A stretch of 16,194 bases of DNA, taken from NCBI GenBank assembly GCA_947258835.1, contig CAMYJY010000120.1, positions 1 to 16,194 of the forward strand, given 5' to 3'. Shown here in pieces: positions 9,701 through 14,490 of this stretch (positions are counted from its first letter, which is position 1; every line of letters starts with the position of its first letter). The stretch comes from an uncultured Pirellulales bacterium. Its GTDB lineage: Bacteria; Planctomycetota; Planctomycetia; Pirellulales; Lacipirellulaceae. The notes beneath the pieces are model-generated. The model was not told the DNA's origin. It did not search any database and worked only from the letters and a program-made list of their open reading frames with translations. The translations under genes were made by a program, and so were the position numbers.

Positions 9701-9734
9701 CCCGATCTGCCAGTCGCTGGTCAAAAGCCGCCAC
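3741..9734 (-). CDS. Type I PKS, C-terminal part: (AT)-DH-KR-ACP-KS0-AT0
   Basis: The 1997-codon frame continues the PKS started at 11820. The nominal GTG at 9734 lies in the middle of the AT and is probably not a native start. Residue numbers here count from it. The rest of the first AT has HAFHS (22-26), which indicates malonyl-CoA. The DH (about 188-462) has His223 in PDHEVMDGIVLP, YGPHF, and the DGALH pair Asp379/His383. The KR (about 475-920) has TGGLGQLG (745-752), LDD (829-831, B-type), Lys849, YSSAS, Tyr886 and Asn890. The ACP has GLDSL with Ser1043. A second KS (about 1113-1535) reads DTASSSS, so the catalytic Cys is Ser1283; His1418 and His1456 remain. A second AT (about 1603-1972) has GVGVG where GHSxG is expected and lacks the HAFHS region. 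The protein ends shortly after YPFQKQRYW, with no ACP and no release domain. Two palindromic repeats are embedded in frame, at about residues 655-678 and 1542-1575. The stop overlaps the halogenase ATG. Confidence 0.92.
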   Translation of the reverse strand: MAAFDQRLADRGIRTKPLVTSHAFHSALMDPVLEPFRKLADEVPYETARLPLVCNVTGQVLPADAQLDGTYWADHIRQPVQYADSVRAVAADACDVILELGPQETLTRMAAAVWQGPTLISCLRRDVDDRESLLEAVGSLYEQGVDPDFRGLAAGKQRRIVPLPTYPFQRRRFWGPDKPRAFHAEYHTAHPLLGSKLPLAGLESETRFESFVDVDSPTWLPDHEVMDGIVLPGAAYVELALAAAGEGETAAEIAFHQPLRLTSRTALQTVIKGGAEDQRTIETWSAPAHSEQWTRNFSARLIAASDDRPASIDREQIASACSEHVDTQEFYARLRELGLNYGPHFQTVRELRTSDTEVFSHLQTDHDVRGYQVPPTLLDGALHSLAVGLLQQDDEHLFLPVGIGQVRSFQSVADEVWCHARWKQTDGPLRTADLVLCDQHGQIVLQLNDLQVQQVPVATLRQMSGGSGHNRLACEMTWQPFRLTGSPVQNTRWLLVRQADTALSTEVRDALATRGNEVVEVLLQHEAPFAADPAQTGRYVMCGESAENWQQLLQTPGAEYQGILWWLDHHGSDNQSDTRTHCSGLLHFVQALHARGQRSIACGLQLVTVDALASDLDHDTTPVNPRQTQYWGLGRVIGAEQPEFRCRLIDVCSGAGRQGRQPMRATARKTSDRSRWSLESIQAAENLTAGCAETAAAVVDILLTETRDSQLLIRDGQLFTARLRRATLKNNQPTTFEANGCYLVTGGLGQLGREVASWLAERGARQLVLVSRRTPDAATQAWLDTFTTDCEVIVHAADVTVREDVQQLFARFGNDWRPLAGVVHAAGVLDDGLLDSQNWPRFAPVLAPKISAAQLLHEFTSELELDLFVLYSSASSILGSPGQSNYATGNAFLDGLAWQRRQQGLPALSINWGPWSVGMAADEKLVKRLALQGIRPLEVAAAHQVMEQLLAEDVVQATVMDADWRRLRMGVGSETPPLLALLAGSKQKSRAADSALVNKLRKLPASEQRALLVDTFRQTLQGILSTPELPETSRPLIEMGLDSLMAVEFGTALQEMLGDQFDVGPAMLFDHPTIDAISDHVLQLVLADAPGQAEPSPAVAANASTASVTPMRQDVAIIGMGCRFPGAKNIDEFWHNLIDGVDSVREIPSDRWDIERFYSAQPEPGKMVTREGGFLEDIGDFDAAFFNISAQEACWIDPQHRLLLENSYHALEHAGIPVQPLRDPNVGVFMGIMGQDYAFLPTLDDQDVIQGFQGAGLSHSAGVGRISYLFGFEGPCVALDTASSSSLVAVFQAVRSLQEGNCNLALAGGVNAILAPVNSLLMSQAGLLAADGRCRSFSAEAQGFGRGEGCGVVVLKRLDDAQRDGDRVLAVVRGGAVVHNGTSGGLTAPSSRAQTRVIQQALQNAGLAPSQVQYLEAHGTGTEYGDPLELGAAAAAYGKGRQQPLLVGSVKANISHLEAAGGISGLIKTVLCLQQGVIPGQIHFDNPSPHIPWQRLPIQMVTAATPWPKTTERLAGVTALGLVGTNAHIILGGGGDSATNNQREGGKAANQREGGKAANQCELPLGEQLPAPVGRSTAEQDQDISSSAVDTAAPQPANAGTAHLLVLSARNKNALQEMASDYERFLANNPDINLADMCFTAGSGRQHFEHRLALNCRSAEEAQHALHQWQAGAHVATNGQAPTAGDEWPAGRVVQGSAKSPPRLAWLFYDDDAEGAAEAVRGLFQAEPAVRELFQAFDQRLTEHLRETGQTAWSLWEWLSAETTAASPLLPYLWQAALAKLWQAWEIPVDAVLGVGVGQLTASCVAGGLDFGDALVLAWEQARVRTGQSTDPEAFEKLADRFNYYPPNLPLVCSLSGEIVPVHRSLGGSYWREHLAAAPKLQESLGTLAGLDCDLVLHTGSPLATTADPDSRQTAFFASDQVLHIPADKSLLDSSLQLLGRLYVHGIQPNFRELYRFHAPQRIALPVYPFQKQRYWITEISQFMEHPALPLPEAPAE
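3819..6398 (-). other. Non-catalytic KS0-AT0 didomain (pseudo-module)
   Basis: This is the terminal KS-AT pair of the PKS. The KS nucleophile codon at 5888-5886 is AGT (Ser), one base away from TGT (Cys). The conserved KTNIGHLE has become KANISHLE, although HGTGTEYGDP is intact. In the AT, the GHS triad is Gly-Val-Gly (Gly1796 is GGC at 4349-4347) and GQGSQ is replaced by an unrelated acidic stretch, FYDDDAEG. The small ferredoxin-like subdomain, from GGxMLAV to HAFHS, is missing. The AT scaffold reappears at LPLVCSLSGE and the post-AT linker YPFQKQRYW. The frame is open throughout. Confidence 0.85.
5009..5108 (-). repeat. Intragenic palindromic repeat, copy 1, with 27-nt tandem units
   Basis: Bases 5009-5077 match 7702-7770 on the same strand at 61 of 69 positions. 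On the plus strand the repeat holds an imperfect stem, CCAACGGGAGC (5014-5024) against GCTCGCATTGG (5048-5058). A perfect short stem follows, GGCGGC (5061-5066) against GCCGCC (5070-5075). The 27-nt unit at 5055-5081 is repeated exactly at 5082-5108, with a partial third copy after it. On the coding strand the units read QREGGKAAN twice, in the KS0-AT0 linker. Confidence 0.85.
7702..7770 (-). repeat. Intragenic palindromic repeat, copy 2
   Basis: This 69-nt stretch is the second copy of the element at 5009-5077 (8 mismatches). The stem arms are 7707-7717 and 7741-7751, and the GGCGGC/GCCGCC hairpin is also present with one loop change. It sits in the structural half of the KR. Relative to the PKS frame it is read one base out of phase with copy 1, giving RQGRQPMRATARKTSDRSRW. 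This Arg-rich peptide is unlike its surroundings. Confidence 0.82.
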
Positions 9735-9740
9735 CCGCGC
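9715..9740 (-). other. Frameshift/deletion junction inside PKS AT1
   Basis: On the minus strand the bases around GCGGGTGGCGGCTTTTGA read ASAGGGF-stop in the upstream frame and VAAFDQRLADRG in the downstream frame. The two frames overlap by 14 nt. A normal malonyl-AT has about 25-30 further residues between these motifs. The break is therefore a deletion with a frame change, not a simple one-base error. A GAGG lies about 11 nt upstream of the GTG at 9734, so internal re-initiation is conceivable. Confidence 0.75.
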
Positions 9741-11820
9741 TGGCCTCTAGTTCTGCTTGGAGCTGACTGACCGGCGCAAACACGGCCAACATGCTACCGC
9801 CTGCGGGTAGCTCGCCGATCAGTCGGCCGCGTTCGCTGATCAACCGCAAACCGTCTTCCCAGGACATGATGCCCGCGGTGCAGGCGGCCGCATATTGTCC
9901 CACGCTATGGCCGAATACCAGGTCGGGCTGCAGGCCCCAGCTTTGCAGGAGCTGCACCAGTCCCATCTGTACGGCAAAGATTGCTGGCTGGGTCCAGTGG
10001 GTGTGGTGGATCTGCTCGTCTGCGGCAAACAACACATCAACTAGCGATTCGCCTCGCCATTTCTGGAGCAGCTGATCGCAATGCTGGATGGCTTGGCGGA
10101 AGGTGGTTTCTGTGGCATACAGCCGCTGACCCATGCCGGGAAATTGAGAACCCTGTCCCGTAAATTGCCAGGCCACACGGGTGGTGCCTTGGGCGGCCAC
10201 GGTGGCCTGCCCGCGGGAAGCGGCCTGCAGTTTTTCGACGGCTTCTGGCGGGGTACTGGCGACCACCGCGCAGCGATGTGGGAAGTGGCTGCGACCGACT
10301 GTGGTCGTGAAGCTAACGTCCGCCAGATCGAGTTTTTGGTGGGCGATGGTTGTGGCGTAGTCGGCTGTCAGCTGCTGCAGCGCCTCTTCGTGCCTGCCGC
10401 TGACCACGAGCAGTTGGGGGGCCGGTGGGGGAGCGGGCGCGTGCGGTTTGTGTGCCGGCGCTTCGACAACCAGATGCGCATTCGTACCGCTCATCCCAAA
10501 AGCGCTGATGCCGGCGATTTTACGCGTGGGATCGGGCCAGTCGGTGGCCTCCGTCAGCACTTGCACTGGGATGCGATCCCAGGGAATGTGTGGATTGGGG
10601 TCAACAAAATTGAGTTGTCCGGCGATTTGGTTGTGCTGCATGGCCAGGAGGACCTTGATCAGTCCGGCCATGCCGGCGGCTGCTTCCAAGTGGCCAATGT
10701 TGGTTTTCACCGACCCCACCAGCAGGGGTTGGGTGCGCTTTCCGGAGAGTGCGGCGGCGGCCGCTTGCATCTCCAGCGGATCCCCGAGCTCCGTACCCGT
10801 GCCGTGCGCTTCCAGGTAGGCGATCTGTTCGGGCTGAAAACCTGCTTGGTCGATCGCCTGACGAATAACTTTTTCTTGAGCCTGCGGATTTGGGGCCGTG
10901 AGTCCGCTACTAAAACCATTGTGGCCGACGGCCGAGCCGCGAATGATTCCCAAGATGGAATCGCCGTCTCGTTCCGCGTCGTCCAGCCGGCGGAGTGTGA
11001 CCACACCACAGCCCTCACCGCGGACATAGCCGTCGGCGGCTGCGTCAAAGGCCCGCGAATGTCCCCGCGGTGAAAGGGCCTGCAGTTTGCACGTGAGGAT
11101 ATTGGTTGTGGGCGAACAAATCGCGTTCACCGCGCCAACCAGGGCCCGCTGGCAATCACCCCGCTGCAGGCTTTGGATGGCTAGGTGCAAAGCGACCAGG
11201 GATGAGGAGCAGGCCGTGTCGACCGCCACGCTGGGGCCCTGCAGGCCCAGATAGTAGGCCAGCCGGCCGCATAAAAAACTGCCGGCCGCGCCGGTGGCGA
11301 TGTACGGATTGAGATTCAGAAACGAATCGCTACTTTCGTTTTGGTAGTCGTTGTGCATCCAGCCGACAAAGATGCCTGTGTGGTCGCCGATTTGCGCTGG
11401 CGTCCAGCCGGCACGCTCGAGGGCTTCCCAGCCCACTTCCAGCAACAGGCGTTGTTGCGGATCGACCCAGGTGGCCTCCCGGGGAGAGATTCCAAAAAAC
11501 TCGGGATCCATTTGGTCCAGGTCTTCCAGGAACGCACCTTGCCGGGCATACATTTTTCCGGGCACATCCGGATCGTCGTCGTGAAAAGCGTCGAGATCCC
11601 AGCGATCGGTCGGGATTTCGCTGATTTCATCGGTTTGCTGGAGCAGGGATTCCCAAAACAATTCGGGGGTGGTGGAGCGCCGCGGAAAGCGACAGGCCAT
11701 GGACACCACGGCGATGGGGGCGAGGGATGCAAACTGAGCCTCTTCCAGCTGCTGTTTCAGCTGGCGGATTTTGAGCAAGGCCTGTTGGTTGGGTGATAAG
11801 GGTTTGGAATCTGAGGTCAT
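9721..11820 (-). CDS. Type I PKS, N-terminal part: docking-KS-AT (broken in AT)
   Basis: This 699-residue frame holds the start of the PKS. Residues 8-32 (LSPNQQALLKIRQLKQQLEE) form a short helical docking segment of the kind that precedes a KS. The KS (about 33-455) is complete, with Cys204 in DTACSSS, His339 in HGTGTELGDP and His377 in KTNIGHLEAAAG. The AT begins with GQGSQFPGMG (555-564) and has Ser639 in GHSVGQY. It continues to GGSMLAV, then ends at ASAGGGF and a stop at 9721. The other half of the same AT continues in another frame from about 9734. About 25-30 residues usual between these points (the N-x-P and VVSGP region) are absent, so a deletion not divisible by three has split the gene. 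The start is ATG 11820 after an AT-rich leader with no strong Shine-Dalgarno site. The expected substrate is cinnamoyl-ACP from the ligase-ACP encoded upstream. Confidence 0.92.
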   Translation of the reverse strand: MTSDSKPLSPNQQALLKIRQLKQQLEEAQFASLAPIAVVSMACRFPRRSTTPELFWESLLQQTDEISEIPTDRWDLDAFHDDDPDVPGKMYARQGAFLEDLDQMDPEFFGISPREATWVDPQQRLLLEVGWEALERAGWTPAQIGDHTGIFVGWMHNDYQNESSDSFLNLNPYIATGAAGSFLCGRLAYYLGLQGPSVAVDTACSSSLVALHLAIQSLQRGDCQRALVGAVNAICSPTTNILTCKLQALSPRGHSRAFDAAADGYVRGEGCGVVTLRRLDDAERDGDSILGIIRGSAVGHNGFSSGLTAPNPQAQEKVIRQAIDQAGFQPEQIAYLEAHGTGTELGDPLEMQAAAAALSGKRTQPLLVGSVKTNIGHLEAAAGMAGLIKVLLAMQHNQIAGQLNFVDPNPHIPWDRIPVQVLTEATDWPDPTRKIAGISAFGMSGTNAHLVVEAPAHKPHAPAPPPAPQLLVVSGRHEEALQQLTADYATTIAHQKLDLADVSFTTTVGRSHFPHRCAVVASTPPEAVEKLQAASRGQATVAAQGTTRVAWQFTGQGSQFPGMGQRLYATETTFRQAIQHCDQLLQKWRGESLVDVLFAADEQIHHTHWTQPAIFAVQMGLVQLLQSWGLQPDLVFGHSVGQYAAACTAGIMSWEDGLRLISERGRLIGELPAGGSMLAVFAPVSQLQAELEASAGGGF

Positions 11821-12063
11821 GGCAGGTGATGTTTTTTTTAATTAAAGTGAAAACAGGTATCCCGAGTGCTGGCCGGTTTGGGCCGGAAAAGCTCACTCCA
11901 TCCGCGTCTCAACCAAGTTTCGTTGTGAGCCGCCGCGGTGCGGAAACGGGGGCTGTTTTCTCGGGCTTTACCGGCTTCATGGAGTCCCTGTTTTCAGTTT
12001 GAGTTTTTTACTCAATGTGAAAACACGTTTGCTATGTGGCGGCCTTGTCGAATAAATTTTTTT
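11821..12063. promoter_or_regulatory. Leader region upstream of the PKS
   Basis: No ORF here is credible. On the PKS side the DNA is AT-rich (T-run and TTAATTAAA at about 11831-11846), a plausible place for a promoter reading leftwards, but I see no clear -35/-10 pair. GAAAAC-type motifs recur on one strand or the other at 11847-11854, 11955-11960, 11990-11995 and 12019-12024. The last two are the arms of the dyad listed separately. Confidence 0.4.
11990..12024. promoter_or_regulatory. Operator-like dyad / stem-loop upstream of the PKS
   Basis: A 15-nt arm made of GTTTTCA, two bases and TTGAGT (11990-12004) is followed by five T and by ACTCAA, two bases and TGAAAAC (12010-12024). Thirteen of 15 positions pair. 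No T-tract follows on the transcribed side, so a binding site for a dimeric regulator fits better than a terminator. It lies about 170 nt before the PKS start. Confidence 0.45.
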
Positions 12064-12385
12064 GGGTGGCACCCAACGCAGGTAACGATTTTGTGGAGCA
12101 GGCAGTGGGCATTTTTTGTCTGCTGAGCAGGGACAGGTGAATTGCTCTGCCTGCTACTTCTCCGTCATTCCCGCATCCTTGCCGTCATTCCCGCATCCTT
12201 TCCGTCATTCCCGCGCAGGCGGGAATCCAGTAGCAGTGCCAGTGATCTAGATTCCCGCCTGCGCGGGAATGACGTGGAGTAATGCGGGAATGACGCAGGA
12301 GAGCGGCGGGAATCCAGCGGAGAGCCTGGTGCAAACTTGCTCCTTTTCTTCTGGGATAAATTGTTACCAGCCTTGGGTGCCACCC
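12064..12385. mobile_element. Possible MITE-like element bounded by 28-nt inverted repeats
   Basis: The segment 12064-12091 starts GGGTGGCACCCAA and carries GGTAAC and ATTT near its inner end. It matches the reverse complement of 12358-12385 at 25 of 28 positions. The outer GGGTGNCACCC is itself palindromic. The ~322-bp interval contains the dRS3-like repeats and no gene. I see no target-site duplication. The pair may therefore be two copies of a dispersed palindromic repeat in opposite orientation rather than the ends of one element. Confidence 0.45.
12162..12296. repeat. dRS3-like inverted and direct repeats
   Basis: The arms 12203-12227 and 12250-12274 are perfect 25-nt inverted repeats separated by 22 nt. 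Each contains ATTCCC, eight bases, GGGAAT, which is the consensus of the dRS3 repeats of Neisseria and of similar repeats in many bacteria. CCGTCATTCCCGCATCCTT occurs twice in tandem to the left, at 12162-12180 and 12182-12200. A reverse copy of the same CGTCATTCCCGC core lies at 12284-12295. There are no distinct spacers, so this is not CRISPR. Confidence 0.85.
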
Positions 12386-12540
12386 GAGCAAGCATGTGGG
12401 CTGTTTACTCAATTTTCAGTACTTCCACTTCCAAATTCCCGTCCGTTCCCGCCAGGGCCCGGGCCAATAAGCCGCCCGGGAATCAACGTTTTTGGCAGCT
12501 AGTACTTTGCCCGGGTCGGCTTCATTGGCCAAATTTACAA
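12386..12540. other. Non-coding stretch after the ligase gene, with a GC hairpin
   Basis: No gene is seen here. A perfect 7-bp stem, CCCGGGC (12458-12464) against GCCCGGG (12474-12480), lies about 60 nt after the ligase stop. It could end or slow transcription, but no run of T follows on the minus strand, so it is not a typical intrinsic terminator. Confidence 0.35.
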
Positions 12541-14490
12541 CTACTCAACTTCTTTTTGCAACTCTTCCAGTACTTCTGCTGCCGACATGTTGGCGATTTC
12601 CGTCCGCAGGTCAGGGGGGGCCTCTAGGTGTGTTGGGGACGAAGACTCGCTAGCCGACGGATAAAATTGCTGCACCAAATATTCGGCCAGATCCGCGATG
12701 GCTGGGTAATCAAACACCAGCGTGGCCGACACAGGCTGTCCCAACTCCACGCCCAGTTGGGTGCTCAGGTCGACCAACATCAGCGAATCCAGACCGGCTG
12801 CCATCAGCCGCGTGTGCGGATCCAGTAGTGCTTCGCCTGGGCTAATCTCCTGCACCAGCTGTTGGAGAAATCGGGTGGTCACGCGGAGGCGTTCTGCTGC
12901 GTGGCAATTGGCCAGCAATTCTTGGAGGCTGGGCGGTCGCACGTTGGCTGCCGGGCTCGGGTTTGCCGTATCGGCAGGTGTTGCCCGTGCGAGGACCAGT
13001 TCGCGGAGCTGCGTTTTTAGGATTTTTCCCGATGGGTTGCGGGGCAGCTCATCCATCAGCAATATCTGCCGCGGCAACTTATAGTGTCCCAGATGTTTGT
13101 GGGCGTACTGGCTGATGGACGCCTGGAGCTGCTGGTCGGCGGTGGTGGATGCCGTAGCCACCACACAAGCGACTACTTGTTCGCCAAAAATCGGATCGGG
13201 CACACCCACCACGGCCACTTCGGCGATGCCGGGGTGATCTTGCAGCAGGCGTTCCACTTCCGCAGGAAAAACCTTCATGCCGCCGATGGAAATCATGTCC
13301 TTGACGCGATCCACCAAGTAGAAAAAGCCGTCCTCGTCTTGGCGACCGATGTCGCCGGAGAGAAACCAGCCGTCGCGCAGGGCTGCCGCGGACTCTTCCG
13401 GTCGGTTCCAGTAACCGAGCATCACATTGGGACCGCGGATGGCGATCTCTCCCAATTCGCCGGGGGCACAGTCCTCGCCGGTGGTGGTATCAACAATTTT
13501 CATTTCCACCCCATCGATGGGCGTGCCAATCGATCCCGGCACAAATCGCAGTCGATGGTTGTAGCTGGCAAAGGGGGAGGTCTCGGTGAGACCATAGCCT
13601 TCGTGGATGGGCAGGCCGAACTTTTCTTGCCAGCTGTGGGCGATCTGGATGGGCAGTTTGGCCGCGGCGGAGAAACAGTAGTTGACCGTGGCCAGGTCGG
13701 CCGGTTGGCAGCTGTCCAGCAGCAGCTGAAACATCATCGGTACGCCGTAGAGCTGCGTGACTTGTTGCTCGGCGATTAAGTGCTTGGTTTCATTGAGGTC
13801 AAATTTTTCTTGCAGCACCAAGGTGGCACCGACGTTGAAGGCCGAGTTCAGCAAGGCGTTTTGGCCAAAGCAATGAAACAGGGGCACGGCCAGCAGCAGG
13901 CGATCGTGGGCCTGCATGCCGCACAGGTGATTGAACGCGCAGACGTTGGTGCGGACGTTGTTGTGGGACAGCGTGGCACCTTTGGCAAAACCGGTGGTGC
14001 CGGACGTGTAGAGGATCAGCGCCGCCTCGTCGGGTTCGGCATCGACCCAGCTGGTGGGCTGATCGGTGTCGGCTACCAGCGGCTGGCCATTGGCGTCTGC
14101 ACCGGTCAGGGATGTGCTCACGCGCGTTGTCAACTCGCTCGGCAAATGTTCCCGGAGAGACTCCAACGAGGCGGGGTCGGTGATGATGGCCCGGGCCTGG
14201 CAATCGCTCACGGTATAACGCACTTCCGTGGCGGCCAGCCGGGTGCTCACGGAAACCGCGATGGCTCCCAGGCGGAGGACGGCGTAATACCAAACGATAA
14301 AGCAGGGGGCATTGGGGAGCATGAGGGCCACACGGTCACCGCGGGCCAGGCCCGCTTGCTGCAGGTGGTGGGCAGCCGCCTGGGACAGTGCGTCGATTTT
14401 TGCATAAGTCCAGCGACGATCTTGAAAGACCACCGCGACCTGATCGGGCAGCCACTGCGCGGTGCGGCTGAGGCCTTCGCAAATATTCAT
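12541..14490 (-). CDS. Aryl acid CoA/ACP ligase fused to an acyl carrier protein
   Basis: The 649-residue protein activates a carboxylic acid, probably cinnamate, as the AMP ester and can load it on its own carrier domain. The adenylation motifs are in order: LILYTSGTTGFAKGA (158-172), EGYGLTETSPF (297-307), GWFLSGDIG (374-382), DRVKDMISIGGMKVFPAEVE (394-413) and the C-terminal NPSGKILK with catalytic Lys489. This is the 4-coumarate:CoA ligase/fatty-acyl-AMP ligase superfamily. The ACP (about 525-612) carries GLDSL with the phosphopantetheine site at Ser569. After the ACP, the tail (about 628-649, LRTEIANMSAAEVLEELQKE) looks like a helical docking segment for the next PKS protein. The start ATG overlaps the stop of the ammonia-lyase gene (ATGA), so the two are translationally coupled. 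The fusion makes this a stand-alone loading protein for the PKS. Confidence 0.92.
   Translation of the reverse strand: MNICEGLSRTAQWLPDQVAVVFQDRRWTYAKIDALSQAAAHHLQQAGLARGDRVALMLPNAPCFIVWYYAVLRLGAIAVSVSTRLAATEVRYTVSDCQARAIITDPASLESLREHLPSELTTRVSTSLTGADANGQPLVADTDQPTSWVDAEPDEAALILYTSGTTGFAKGATLSHNNVRTNVCAFNHLCGMQAHDRLLLAVPLFHCFGQNALLNSAFNVGATLVLQEKFDLNETKHLIAEQQVTQLYGVPMMFQLLLDSCQPADLATVNYCFSAAAKLPIQIAHSWQEKFGLPIHEGYGLTETSPFASYNHRLRFVPGSIGTPIDGVEMKIVDTTTGEDCAPGELGEIAIRGPNVMLGYWNRPEESAAALRDGWFLSGDIGRQDEDGFFYLVDRVKDMISIGGMKVFPAEVERLLQDHPGIAEVAVVGVPDPIFGEQVVACVVATASTTADQQLQASISQYAHKHLGHYKLPRQILLMDELPRNPSGKILKTQLRELVLARATPADTANPSPAANVRPPSLQELLANCHAAERLRVTTRFLQQLVQEISPGEALLDPHTRLMAAGLDSLMLVDLSTQLGVELGQPVSATLVFDYPAIADLAEYLVQQFYPSASESSSPTHLEAPPDLRTEIANMSAAEVLEELQKEVE

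Noticed and set aside
9721..9734. Two separate PKS proteins by design
   Set aside because: The break lies in the middle of a folded AT domain with residues missing. Natural PKS protein borders lie between modules and carry docking segments.
12162..12310. CRISPR array
   Set aside because: The repeats are palindromic, partly inverted and have no regular unique spacers. They match a dRS3-type repeat instead.
12165..12412. Two minus-strand ORFs of 75-76 codons in the intergenic region
   Set aside because: They are read straight through the inverted repeats and lack a ribosome-binding site or family pattern.
12458..12480. Intrinsic terminator for the PAL-ligase operon
   Set aside because: The hairpin is good but no T-tract follows in the direction of transcription. 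It is kept only as a note in the intergenic entry.
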